The notes under the pieces were generated by a model. It was not told the origin of the DNA and made no database searches. It saw only the letters and a list, made by a program, of their open reading frames with translations. Below, in pieces: positions 11,312 through 22,421 of a DNA stretch of 64,000 bases. Numbering within the stretch: the first letter of the stretch is position 1; the number at the start of each line of letters is the position of its first letter. Position numbers and translations under genes: made by a program. Origin of the DNA: Paragorgia papillata (Eukaryota > Cnidaria > Anthozoa > Scleralcyonacea > Coralliidae); NCBI GenBank assembly GCA_035771165.1, contig JAWNZC010000344.1:146501-210500 (forward strand), given 5' to 3'.

Positions 11312-11563
11312 TTAGACGCGTGCGTCAACGAAATCGCTGTTACCATGAGCCAGGATCAGCGCCTGAATTGCCACAGACTCCAGCCGACAAGTTTCGTACG
11401 GGCACGTTCCTGGTGATTGAAGATAGTATCGATGGCGAATTGCAAAAACGACTGGGCGCGTACGCAGGTATTGCTGCGAGGTTTGGGTTCTTGCGAAAGC
11501 TCAAGGACTTGCCAGACGATCAAGTGGTCAAGAGTGCGGAGAGCCTTCAAAAAGCATACCCCA
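11312..11563 (+). pseudogene. Fragment of a hAT/DUF4371-like transposase gene
   Basis: The frame encodes RRVRQRNRCYHEPGSAPELP, TFLVIEDSIDGEL, RFGFLRKLKDLPDD and LQKAYPTDL, the pattern of the middle region of hAT/DUF4371-type proteins (charged linker, then an E..RF.....FGFL block). It ends abruptly at about 11563 where LINE sequence begins, so a 5'-truncated LINE probably inserted here. Start and end are fragment boundaries, not codons of initiation or termination. Confidence 0.55.
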
Positions 11564-12178
11564 CAGATCTTAGAACGCATCCAGAAACGAGCATTGAAAA
11601 TAATATTTGGATATGATACATCATACAATAAGGCTCTAGAATTAGGTAGCCTAAATAAACTCTCAGAACAGCGTTTTCAGCTCTGTGATGGTTTTTTTTG
11701 TTCAATTTTAGCAAATTCTCACAGCAAACTGTTTAACTTGCTCCCCCATAATACAAACCCTATAAGTTCCTTGAGAAATATCAGACATTTTACCATACCC
11801 TTCTGTAAGACAGACCAGTTTAGAAATTCATTTATAAATTCCGCTGCTAAGCGTTATAATAACTTATATTGTAATTGAGGATTTTATATTTTAGATTAAG
11901 TTTTATTTAATTTTATTGCTTAATTAACTAACTAGCCCATTGGATGTAAATAGTTTAATTTAAAAAAAAAATTCAAATTCGTAATTGTAAACCTTGCCAA
12001 TTCAGTTTTTGCTGTAATAACTAAGGTCTTTTTTAATAAAACTATCTATCTACCTACCTACCTACCTACCTACCTACCTACCTACCTACCTACCTACCTA
12101 CCTACCTACCTAACTACCTACCTATCTACTTACCTACCTACCTACCTACCTACCTACCTACCTACCTACCTACCTATC
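11563..12178 (+). mobile_element. 5'-truncated non-LTR retrotransposon (LINE), 3' end
   Basis: 11563-11878 encodes the C-terminal tail of a LINE reverse transcriptase polyprotein: ILERIQKRALKIIFGYD, then LSEQRFQLC, SSLRNIRHFTIP and RFRNSF-like residues near the stop at 11876-11878. About 160 bp of AT-rich 3' UTR follows and ends in a CTAC tetranucleotide array, the kind of microsatellite tail seen in CR1/L2-type elements. The RT catalytic domain is absent, as expected for 5' truncation. Confidence 0.75.
12044..12178 (+). repeat. (CTAC)n microsatellite tail of the LINE
   Basis: An almost perfect CTAC/CTAT array begins right after AATAAAACTATCTATC. It is taken as the LINE 3' tail since it abuts the 3' UTR on the sense strand. 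Confidence 0.9.
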
Positions 12179-12238
12179 CATACCATATACCATATACCAT
12201 ATACCATATACCATATATATATCATATATATATATACT
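12177..12238. repeat. (ATACCAT)n and (TA)n simple repeat
   Basis: Several copies of TATACCA are followed by ATATATATCATATATATA. This sits at the junction between the LINE tail and the terminal repeat of PLE1. Confidence 0.85.
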
Positions 12239-12268
12239 ATAAGTGGGCTTACCTGAAATGTTGATGGT

Positions 12269-12305
12269 CGCTACTGTCAGTTTCACGCTGGGCGATCTTC
12301 AGGCG
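12269..12305 (-). ncRNA. Hammerhead ribozyme-like motif in PLE1
   Basis: Read on the minus strand: stem I CGC, core CTGAAGA (one change from CTGATGA), stem II CGC-CCA-GCG flanked by U and U, GAAA, stem III ACT-GAC-AGT, then A and GCG closing stem I. Compared with the PLE2 copy, stems II and III differ in sequence but keep pairing (CCC/GGG to CGC/GCG, ACC/GGU to ACU/AGU). The core substitution probably impairs cleavage of this copy. Confidence 0.6.
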
Positions 12306-12391
12306 GCTGAAGATTTTCGATTCGGCGCTGTCTTAAATAGGTTGAGTTGCTTACCTCATTGCTAATGGGTGTGTGTGTTGATGGCACGCTT

Positions 12392-12482
12392 CTGTGTGTG
12401 TGGGTCGATGGCGGTGTGTGGGTCGATGGCCGTGTGTGGGTTGATGGCGGTGTGTGGGTTGATGGCGGTGTGTGCGGGTCGA
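12392..12482. repeat. 18-bp minisatellite in the PLE1 C-terminal tail
   Basis: About five copies of GTGTGTGGGTCGATGGCG with small changes. On the minus strand this reads as a THRHQP/THRHRP-type hexapeptide repeat at the end of the PLE1 protein. PLE2 has its own repeated tail (STPT-type) at the same place. Confidence 0.75.
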
Positions 12483-12542
12483 TGCTGCGCTACCTACATT
12501 CCTACCTTTGTTCTTGCCTACACCTACGTTCTTTATCTTAAA

Positions 12543-13858
12543 TAGCCTGCGTAGCTGGCGGTTTTTAATAAGGGGTTGGGGTCTTGGTGAAGAAGCGGGT
12601 GAGGGCAAAGAAGCGGGCGAGCGAGAAAAAGCGGGCGAGGGAGAAAAAGCGGGCGGGCGGAAGAGCGGGCGGCGGAAGAGCGGGAGCTGGAAAAACCGCC
12701 TGCCTCAAAACCTGGTGTTTTTGAATATCGCCCCTAACTAACACATCCTAAATCTAATTAAAACTAACCAATCATACGATAGTTTGTAATTGAGTTTGTA
12801 ATTCGATAGCTTGCACGTTGCTTTCAAAACAATAATAATAGTATCGTCTATCGAAAATCATTCAGGTGTGAATCTGTCAAACTTGTGTGCTTGTATAAAA
12901 GCGGCGAATGCAAACTCCAACAGAAAAAGTAAAAAAAGGAAGAAAACCTAACGTTCAGAGTGCCAACGATTTTTGCAGGTTATGTGAATGTTCCCTGAAG
13001 GTCAAATACGGTGATTTTGAGAAAATATCGTATATTTCAAATGAAAATCTCTTTAGACATTCAAAGGGCTGGGAGGACATGCCGACGCTACAGGATTAAT
13101 CTAGGATTTTTGGTGGACAAGTCTTCCAATCAGTCTGAACGTTTTTTTTGCAAGGCATGTGCGCGAAAGATAAGGTATGCCTGTGAGCTGTATAATTTCA
13201 TCAAAAACAGTTTAAACGACTCAAAGCTTTCGCAAGACTCAGCAAATAAAGCGGATACAAACCACAACTCACCTGTCAGCCCAACTGGTAGATACAAGCG
13301 ACAATTACCGTCAAGTGTTTCTTCACCGGATCGTAGCCCACAAATTAAGAAAGGATTCAAAGCTAGCGAACGTATAAGCAAACGGAACACGTCGAGAAAA
13401 AGCTTAGCATTTGCGAGTATAACAAGCGCAGCAACTGCGCGGTCAGCCATCGAGGATAACACTCTTAGGACTGACGAAATCCTCGCAAGTTTAAGCGTTG
13501 ACGAGGTGTTAGACACGAACACTACTCGGGTGAAAGTTTTCAAAATATTCAATGTTTCCAACGCTTTAACAACACACTTCTTTCACGGCCACGTTGATGA
13601 CTATCAACGATTCAACGCCTCGCGTGAGCCAAAATCGTTTGATCGCCGTGGTTTGATTGATGACAGCTATCGACAACAGCTTAAAATACTAACCAATCAG
13701 TATTTTCCGTTCACCAGTGGACGGGTAATTCAAAAACACCAGGTTTTGTGGCAGGCGGTATTTCCAGCTCCCGCTCTTCCGCCTGCGCGCTCTTCGCCCG
13801 CTTTTTCTCCCTCGCCCGCGAGACCCCAACCCCTTAAAACCGCCAGCTACGCAGGCTA
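12543..13858. mobile_element. 1316-bp DNA transposon with long inverted repeats and 9-bp target duplication
   Basis: Left end TAGCCTGCGTAGCTGGCGG and right end CCGCCAGCTACGCAGGCTA are inverted. The arms extend about 130-180 bp through purine-rich GCGGGCGAG repeats (12543-12725; 13735-13858). Flanks are the perfect 9-bp duplication TATCTTAAA (12534-12542 and 13859-13867). A 9-bp target duplication with long inverted repeats is typical of Mutator-like elements, though Merlin also gives 8-9 bp. It inserted into PLE1. The interior codes for a small zinc-motif protein, not a transposase, so it is non-autonomous or has captured a gene. Confidence 0.75.
12908..13735 (+). pseudogene. ZAD-like zinc-motif protein inside the inverted-repeat element
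   Basis: The ATG frame at 12908 encodes a CRLC pair followed by NLFRHSKG. After a one-base frame change near 13095 it continues with LVDKSSNQSERFFCKACARK. The two CxxC pairs about 60 residues apart resemble the zinc-associated (ZAD-type) fold of metazoan DNA-binding proteins. A Ser/Lys-rich region follows and the frame ends in the right inverted-repeat arm. The promoter would lie between the left arm and 12908. Either a captured host segment or the element's own DNA-binding protein. Confidence 0.5.
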
Positions 13859-14712
13859 TATCTTAAACTTGTTTTTGTGCCGACATGTTGAAAGGATTTC
13901 TGATTTTTTGTTAAGAAAAGTGGGTTTTTCGGATTTCATAATGCAAAGTTTTTCTTCCAAACATAAATTACATCGGTTAGATCCCCCTGAGTGTGCTGCT
14001 GACCGTTTTAAAATTGACCAATTAATGTTAAAATTTTTTGTTTTTCAAATTCCATATGTGTTTGGAGAGTTCGGTTTCGTTTGAATATTTTTTGTGTTGA
14101 AAAGATTTGGTGTGGTTTCTCAGTTTCTGTATCGCTCCTTAAAACTGTTTGCTGTCATGCCTATGTAATGCTTAGTGTCATTAGTTTCGAAATAGTTACT
14201 TTATATATGATGTTGTTTGTCAAACATTGCCCACCGAGTGGGCATTGATCTTTATTTCTGCAGTTACAACCACTTGTGCTATTGTTTTTTCCTTAATTTT
14301 TCCTAAGAATGTGTGTGTTGTGTTTCGTGATTGTGGATTTAATGTTGTTCATGCAGCTATAACTAACTTTTACTGTGTTTCTGTTGAAAATCTTGTGTAG
14401 CTTGTTGTGTGGTGGGAAATGTTTATCAATTAAGTTTAAGAAACATCGTCCTATGTGTGTTCTAACGTTCTTGCTGTATGGTGGGTTAAACCAAATGATG
14501 TTTGTATGTCGCTTCCTACGTGGTTGGCTTGTTTCTTCATTGGCTTGCGTGTATACTAATTGTTGGTTAAAATTGCTGTGGTGTAATGCGTTTTGGTATG
14601 TGGGTGCAGACTGCTGGTATGTTGTGTAGTTTGATGAAAGGAGTGAAATGCGCTTATTTATGGATGTTGGGAGTTGTTTTAAAATACTAGGTGGGTGGTT
14701 TGAATGCTTGTT

Positions 14713-15625
14713 AACATTGCGTACTACGTCATTTTTGATATCTCAAGTTGGGAATTTCTGTCAGACAAAAATTTGACAAAAATTGCGTTGTGTAATAGCA
14801 AGACGTGGCTTGTAGTACAATCATTGACAAATCATTACAGTGTTTTATATAAACTATATTTTCATGATTATTCGTTCGTGATAAGAATATCAAATTATGA
14901 AATTATGCGCATTTCGGAAAACAAAGGAATATAAAAACACCTCCTGAATAAAAGAGTGTTCGTGTTTGTCCTATGCCAACATTGATAGATTGGTTGTTGT
15001 CGCGCTCTGAATGAGGAAAAGCAAGCTCACCTTGTGGATGGATGCGATCACATCGGTAAGAGTATTTCTTTGTCATTTTAATTGCAAATTCAGTATTAAA
15101 GTGTATTTCGCCTGTTTAAAATACGAGAAAATAACACTGATTTGATAAGCGGTAAATAAACGGCATTAATACCAGAAAAAGAAATATTGTGGTATGTATC
15201 TGTGATTTAACATAAAATTCCGTATATAAATAACTAAAGGATGGGATATAAAGCATATAAATACCTTTCTTCTATTTGCCCAAGAACTTTTGCGGCACAT
15301 GAGCATACTCAACTGCCTACAGATGTGATTTCGCCAAGAAATTTTAATGAAAAATCTCGAAACTGAACCCAATCTCGATCACTTTTCATAAACGTTTTAT
15401 CGTCTTCTGGCTTGAACAGGCTTTCTATGTTCTTATCAATGCACTAAAAAGACAACATAGGTACTTTTTTTATTGGTTATTGAATGTATTACTCTAATAT
15501 TTTACAAAGAAAATACCTCTTCATCACTGCCACTGGTGTCCATATATTACAATAACAGTACGATTACTATAATAAATGCGGGTGTTTATATATAAAGTGA
15601 GAGATGGAAGCGTGAAAGAAAGTAC
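14713..15625. other. No gene seen
   Basis: AT-rich sequence beyond the broken end of PLE1. Short frames overlap on both strands and have no recognisable motif. Confidence 0.5.
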
Positions 15626-16025
15626 ATACAGCGTTGTGCAACTTGTGCATGAGCTAACACCGCTGCCAAACGTTTTGCGCATGCGCGACGTCCGAGCTCA
15701 TTCTCAGAAAAAGAGCGGGAAAACACTGAAATATTTGGACTGGTCCGAGAGTCCGACACAAAAGTTAAAATTATAAGCATACTACCAAAAAGGTAAGGTA
15801 GGTAATTTTTGCGTAGCTTCTTTGTCAATGTTATAACATTCTGAAATGACCCCTTCGTAATTTTCTTTACCCTTTTTTAAAACACAAATGAATAGTCGAG
15901 TCCTACTTAGTCTTCACTGTCTGGTTGTTGTTGCCATGGCTAGTTCCCACTTCTCTTGCAATGTTTACTCTAGCGAATTCACGCATGCGCAAACGTTTGG
16001 CAGCAGTGTTGCATGAGCCACTTTG
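15626..16025. repeat. Inverted repeat pair, MITE-like
   Basis: CTGCCAAACGTTTTGCGCATG (from about 15661) and an inverted match at 15971-16025 (CGCATGCGCAAACGTTTGGCAG), with shared TGCATGAGC words outside. The arms differ by small indels. No target duplication was resolved. Confidence 0.5.
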
Positions 16026-16603
16026 TCCCAAAATTGTATCACATGTTTTCATGACGTCACGACCCAATCTCGTTTCCAATCAAAAACAAAATGGCGGGGG
16101 AAAATGGCCATATTAAAGGCTATGCTATTTCAGCCTTTGATTAGTTACAAGCAATATTGCATAGCGCCATCTTATGAGGTGCTCAAAAGCTGTAGAATAT
16201 TTTATTTATAAGTATATCTGCTTTCTAGTTCATGTACTTTAAAAAAGCTTACAAAAGGCTCAGGGACATACTCCTGGGGAGGTGACACCCCCCAATGTTT
16301 ACAAACGCTAGATTTGTCGGGCAATTTGTCCAAACGTACAAACGTTTCCATTTGTTGGGCAAAACATTATTTAGGTTATACTATAAAACGTTCAGAATTC
16401 TTAAAAATCATCCTTCAGAATGCAGAAAATGGCTTTTCCAACCATGAATACACCATTAAACTTGTGTCCCCATTTTTATGTGAAGTGTGAGTGTGTAGTA
16501 CAAATTATGGACATCTAAGTGTAGCACTATTTTGTGGAACCACGCCCTTTTTAGTTGGGCACAACTAGGTTTTCTCGGAAAAAAATTCTTGCACCTCCCT
16601 AAT
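16026..16603. other. No gene seen; target region of the BEL insertion
   Basis: Contains AAAATGGCG-type words also present after the BEL element (22600-22700). It ends with CTAAT, the left target duplication of the BEL retrotransposon. Confidence 0.5.
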
Positions 16604-16788
16604 TGTCGAGAACTTCCTGTGTTAACATTATTATCAGCGGTATTTCAGTTAAAGTACGTGGGCTCAGAAGATCGCTTCTGGACCTCGTCTGACCTCGTGT
16701 ATAGTTTTTTGTGTTTGTGTTGAATAAAGTTTAAATATACCTGTGGAATTCCTCCTTTTTATACTATCGAACCCCGCTATTCTTTACA
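16604..16788 (+). repeat. 5' LTR of BEL/Pao 1
   Basis: 185 bp, TG...CA termini. It contains TTGAATAAAGTTTAAATA, a likely polyadenylation signal region. One mismatch to the 3' LTR. Confidence 0.95.
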
Positions 16789-16796
16789 TTAATGCC

Positions 16797-18384
16797 ATGA
16801 CCAGGATGGAGGAACTACAACGCTTACAAGCTTCATGAAGAGGTCACAAATCACAGACACAAGCAGATGAAATCGCGTTGATTACCCTGAAGACCTCGCT
16901 TGAGCAACTCGAGAGGAAAGGGGATTTGTTAAAGGAGCTGGACGAAAAATTTGCTGCGAGACTTTCAGATCCCGACGACCTAGAAGCTGAAATTCTTGAA
17001 TCGGAAGAACTATGTTGTGAACTCGAAGACAACCTGAACCACATTCGTAAGTACATTGAAGTATCTGTGTTATCAAATCAATCAACTCAGCTTAGACAAG
17101 AAAATCAGCCTTCTACATCCAGTTCACTAGCTGTAAACCATACCACAACGCCAGAAACGTCGCCTACACAAGTTAATTCACGTATTGAGTCGAACAATTC
17201 CACACTGACACAGCAAAATCCTTCCAATACCATGAACAATACTGAAACACCTTCCAATTCACAGCATCCACCAATAACAACTACAGTGTAGTACCAATCC
17301 AACTCAAAGTGTATGTAGACTCCCAAAACTTACCCTCCCAGTGTTTCTTGGCAACCCACTTAATTGGCAGTCCTTTTGGGACTCATTTGAATCAGCTGTC
17401 CATGGCAATTCATCCTTAAATGGGGTTCAGAAGTTTAACTACTTGAAAGCACAACTCAAGGGGGATGATTTACAAGCAATAGCTGGCTTTCCACTCACTA
17501 ATAGCAATTACGAACAAGCTATTAACATTCCCAAGAATCGATTTGGCCAACCGCACAGAATTGTTAATGCTTACATGCAGGCTCTCCTTGGCATCCCCAA
17601 CCCAAATGAACATCTAGATAGTTTTCAGAGTTTCTATGACACTCTGGAGACTCATATTCGAGGTCTTGCATCACTTGGAAAGAGTCAAGAATGTTATGGT
17701 GATCTATTAATACCTATAATATTAGAAAAGCTGCCTAATGAATTCAGAAAGAACATGGCACGAGAACATGGGTCCTAGAATGGACGATTGATGAACTGTG
17801 AAATGCTATACGTAAGGAACTGAAGATTTTAGCAGCAGGAGAGTTCGTCAATTCGCAAGGTAGGGAACACAAGCAAACATCATCAACCATTACCTCATCC
17901 TTTTACACTGGTGCTGAAGGCACGCATCGACCACCACCACCACCACGTCCAAAACGACCTACATGTACCTTTGTGTGTGTTTACTGCAAGCAAAACCATT
18001 CATCAAATGCCTGTACAAATGTCACGACATATGATCAACGACTCAATTATTAAGAAAGGAAATCTATGTTTTAACTGTCTTGGGCACCACAAGGCCTCCC
18101 ACTGTCATTCTAGAAACCGATGCAAGAATTGCAATCGTAAGCATCACACCAGCCTTTGCAACAGTGACAATCCTGTACCCAAAGACCCACCACCTAAAGA
18201 CTTACCTAGAGACCCACCCAGAGACATGCCCAGGCAGCTACCTAGAGACCCACCTAAAGACATACCAGTCAGCAACAACGAGATGACAGAAAAACCAGAA
18301 TCATCTGTCCTTACAACATTAACACCTAACCAATCCAATCCTACAGCTTCAAACTACAGCAAACCCGAGAACCGAGCCCCCTAC
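16797..18384 (+). pseudogene. BEL/Pao 1 gag, frameshifted
   Basis: An ATG close to the 5' LTR starts a frame that ends after 13 codons. The coiled-coil-rich part resumes at 16878 (LLKELDEKFAARL, then ELEDNLNHIRKYI), followed by a Thr/Asn/Ser-rich linker. After another frame change the DUF1759-type capsid segment starts with FLGNPLNWQSFWDSFESAVH (17344). The C-terminal part (17911-18384) has two Cys/His knuckles, CFNCLGHHKASHC and CKNCNRKHHTSLC, the first one residue short of the usual spacing, then a Pro/Asp-rich repeat (DPPRD, DLPRD). Gag would package the element RNA; this copy cannot make one continuous protein. Confidence 0.85.
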
Positions 18385-18395
18385 TGAAGACAGCA

Positions 18396-21300
18396 GTAGC
18401 CACTGTTAGTACAACAACCACTCATACAGAAGCCAATATACTTTTTGACGAAGGCGCTCAATGCTCTTTTATTACACAGTCCCTCGCTAGAAAACTTGGT
18501 TTGCATGCTGTTACAAGTGAAACCATTAGCCTTTCCACATTTGGAGGCAATACTACACTAAAGAGAAACCTGGATGTTGCAACAATCAACATCGAAACAG
18601 AAACCTTTGGAGAAATTCCAATCCAAGTCCTCATTGTACCTAACATTGCTACTCCACTACAGAATCAAGTTAGAACGTCTCTCAAGGATATTCCTTATCT
18701 GAAAGGGTTCAAGCTTGCCCATCCAGTCACAGATGAGGAAAATTTCGAGATTTCCCTGTTAATCGGAGCAGATCATTATTGGGATATAGTCCAGGACCAC
18801 ATCATCCGCGGAAATGGCCCAACAGCAATGCAATCAAAGTTAGGGTACCTGTTATCTGGACCAATTGACTCCCCACCTGGTGAAGGAACCTCGACCAATA
18901 TGCACAACAACATTATTTCCCACCATGATGAAGACAGTCAACTGGAACGATTCTGGTCCTTGGAATCTCTGGGCATCACTCCACCAAGCGCTGACGATGT
19001 TGAAAACAGTTTTCCCTGTGAGTATCAAAACCCCTCCATCTCACGCGAGAAAGATGGTAGGTACACTGCCAAGTTTCCATGGAAAGAATATCACCCACCT
19101 CTGTCGTCGAACCTTTCCATCTGTGAGAAACGTACCAGATCGACAATTCATCAGCATTTGAGTCGGACACCTGCCTTGTTACACACCTATGGAACAATAA
19201 TCGCAGAACAAGAAGAAAGAGGATTTATTGAGAAGATACCGAACACCGCGTCAATCAACAATGCTCATTACATCCCCCACCACCCGGTAAGAAAGGATTC
19301 GGCAACGACTCCCATCAGAATAGTCTATGATTGTAGCTGTCGTCAGTCACCAACATCTGCAAATCTCAACGACTGCCTCAGAGCTGGCACACCACTACTT
19401 AACGACATGACGGCTGTTCTACTTCGCTTTCGTTCCTACACCTACGGCATAACAACAGATATTGAAAAAGCCTTTCTCCATCTCAATCTTGCTGAATGTG
19501 ACAGGGACTTTACTAGATTCTTGTGGCTTTCAAATCCCCACAACCCAGATAGCTCCTTTGATACATACCGCTTCAAAGCCGTTTCGTTTGGTGCTACGAG
19601 TTCTCCGTTCATGTTACATGCCACTCTCCAACACCATCTAAGCAAGTTTACATCATCTGTTCTCGTAACATGAAGGAGAACATGTATGTCGATAATATCC
19701 TTTCTGGTTCTGATACAGAACTAGCCGCAATCGAGTACTACGACGAAGCCAGATCCATTATGAATCAAGCCAATTTCAACCTCCGCTCTTGGGCGTCGAA
19801 CAGTACTGCACTACAACACAAGACATCTGAAGAACAAACTGCTGACCCTAGCAGCGAAGTCGACGTCCTTGGCCTCAACTGGAACATCTCGACCGATACT
19901 CTTTCCTTAGCCACCAAGAAACCGATATCCACTCCTCCATTGATCACTAAACGCGAAATCCTACAACAATCTTCAAGTATCTTTGATCCACTCAGCATGA
20001 TTACTCCCGTAACCGTGCGAGCTAAGATGTTCATGCAACTACTGTGGCAAAAATCTATGGATTGGGACGAACCACTCGAGGAACAGCTGCAACAAGATTG
20101 ACTTAAGATTGCAGATGATCTACAGACCGCACAAGACACTGTGATTCCAAGATATTATTTTGACACTTCCTTAACACCCCAGTGCGCATCACAACTCCAT
20201 GTTTTTGTCGATGCAAGTACAAAGGCATACGGCGCAGTGACGTACCTCAAACAGGCAGATCAAACATCACGTGTCATGACGAAAACACGTGTCGCCCCTC
20301 TCAAAAAGCGGACGCTACCTCAACTGGAGCTAATGGCAGCTCTAGTAGGTGCCAGACTAGCTTCATTCATTCACAACGCAATCAAGACCTGCTATGAAGA
20401 TTTGGAAGTACACCTCTGGTCTGACAGTCAGATCGTCTTACACTGGATCTATAGTAACAAAGAACTTAAACAATTTGTTGCTAACCGCATTCAATCCATC
20501 AAAGCACTGTTTCCTCCCAACTGCTGGCACTACTGCCCCACAAACGACAATCCAGCTGACGTATTAACACGCGGTGCTACAACTTCTCAGATGCAATCAT
20601 CGACACTGTGGCGCAACGGACCATCATGGCTTACGTCATCTAACGAACAATGGCCCGCCTGGACTCCGACTACAGCTTTACTGACCCACTCTCCTCAGCC
20701 AATACAAGAAGTTCAGACCCTACAAGACACGACCACGCCGACCCCTAACGTCTCTGGTGAGATAGGCATCCATCGTATTGTCGACATATCAAGATACAGC
20801 AGTCTGGCTAAAGTAATCCACATCACAGCCTATATTCTCAGATTTGTGGGAAACCTAACCAAACAAACCAAGCAGACGGGACCACTTACCGTTCCAGAGA
20901 AAGTCGCAGCAGAGAACCGTTGGATATCGAACTGTCAGCAAGCAGCCTACCAGGCTGAACTGATTAACTTACCTCAAAGGGCTGCTCTCGTCTACCTCTG
21001 GTGAAACAACTTCGACTGTTTCTTGACCTCCGCTGCGGAGGAAGGATTCACAACGCCCCTATTCACGATTCCGCAAAATTTCCCTCCTCTTACCGGCGGA
21101 CCACTCCTTCACCAAGCTAGTTGTTCACTCTGCCCACGCCAACCAACTTCACTCGGGGGTGAACTCGACACTAACAAGTATTCGCCAGAAATTCTGGATT
21201 CCAACCGCCCGGCAAGTTGTCAGGAAAGTACTACGCAAATGTGTTACGTGTCGAAAACATGGTGGAAGACCATACACAAATCCAGACCCTGCACCCTTAC

Positions 21301-22421
21301 CAAAATTACGGCTACAAGAGACTACACCATTTACAGTCACCGGATTGGACTTTACCGGTGTACTCTACGTGCAAACAACTACGAGGGAGAAGAAAGTTTA
21401 TATATGCTTATTCACATGCGCAGCTACTCGAGCAGTCCATTTGGAAATAGTTGATGATTTAAGCGAAGATACCTTCCTTAAAGCTTTTCGGAGATTTGCC
21501 AGTAGAAAGTCACTACCAAGGAAAATAGTTTCAGACAACGCCTCGACATATTTGTCGGCCGCGGAGGAACTTAAACGTTTGTTCCAGTCTCCATCATTGA
21601 AGAAAGCGTTCAGTCAACGAGGTGTAGAATGGCATTTCATTCCTAAGAGAGCCCCGTGGTACGGTGGATTTTGGGAGAGACTAATCGGTCTTACAAAGAA
21701 CGCCCTGAAGAAAGTATTAGGTCGTGCACACACTACCCTTTCGAGTCTCCAGACAATCGTTGTTGAAATCGAAGCCATGTTAAATGATCGACCTATTACC
21801 TACATATCGTCCGACATCCGAGATGAAGAACCCTTCACACCATCCCATCTACTGTATGGACGACGCATCACCTCCCTTCCCCACTTACGCGAGGAGGACG
21901 GCGAGGCTTCATAAGTCAAAGCGGGTGCCAAAAAACAAGCGCTACTTCTGAAACATTTTTGGTCTCGATGGAAGGGAGAATACCTGACGTCTCTTCGAGA
22001 ATTTCACAAAGTGACAGGAAACAACAGCCAAACAATACGCACTGGTGAGGTGGTCTTGGTTCACGACGATAGTCCGAGAACAAGCTGGAAACTGGCAGTA
22101 ATTGAAGACCTCATCAGAGGAGGTGACGGATTGATCCGTGCCGCCAATATACGTACCAGCACTGGTCGAATAAATAGACCAATTGCTAAACTATACCTTC
22201 TTGAAGTTACAACCGACGCCATATCTGATTATGTTGCAGTTAATGAACCTGAAGAAACACCCGTAGACCAACCTCAAGAAACACCCGAAGACCAACGTGG
22301 AGAAATTGAAAATGAACGTCGGCCTATGCGAGCAGCAGCTAGAAGAGCATCGAATCGGATATCTACATGGACGCGAATACTCGGCGCGCCCCCGGAGGAT
22401 GTCGAGAACTTCCTGTGTTAA
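18396..22421 (+). pseudogene. BEL/Pao 1 pol (protease-RT-RNase H-integrase), inactivated
   Basis: Protease: ILFDEGAQCSFIT near 18436. RT: IVYDCSCRQS and TDIEKAFLHL in the 18501-19673 frame, then a frame change just before MYVDNILSG (19682), where the usual YVDD is YVDN. In-frame TGA at 20099-20101. RNase H: VFVDASTKAYGAV, LELMAAL, WSDSQIVLHW (20190-20460). Integrase: zinc-binding part with CVTCRKHGG, catalytic residues in GLDFTG, VSDNASTY and GFWERLIG (21340-21690), reached after frame changes between 21004 and 21159. In-frame TAA at 21912-21914 separates the DUF5641-type tail (HFWSRWKGEYL). All domains are present in order, so the element is structurally complete but non-functional. Confidence 0.9.

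Larger units (their letters stand above)
12180..14712 (-). mobile_element. Penelope-like element PLE1, decayed and interrupted
   Basis: Minus-strand sequence at 13868-14712 aligns by eye with PLE2 (about 51890-52740): shared GTTTTTGTGCCGAC, AAACATAAATT, GCCCAC...GGGCA and GTGGGTGGTTTGA words in the same order. 12347-12541 encodes the Pro/His/Thr-rich C-terminal tail and 12240-12330 matches the hammerhead-bearing terminal repeat of PLE2. The element is split by the inverted-repeat element at 12543-13858, whose 9-bp target duplication (TATCTTAAA) joins the two PLE parts. All reading frames are broken. The 5' portion beyond 14712 is missing. Confidence 0.7.

Noticed and set aside
12044..12178. 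Direct repeats that could be mistaken for a CRISPR-like array
   Set aside because: A plain tetranucleotide microsatellite at a LINE 3' end in eukaryotic DNA.
12347..12541. Open + strand frame with GVWVDG repeats
   Set aside because: Antisense of the PLE1 C-terminal tail minisatellite; the minus strand fits the PLE context.
14375..14629. + strand frame opposite PLE1
   Set aside because: Antisense of the decayed Penelope element.
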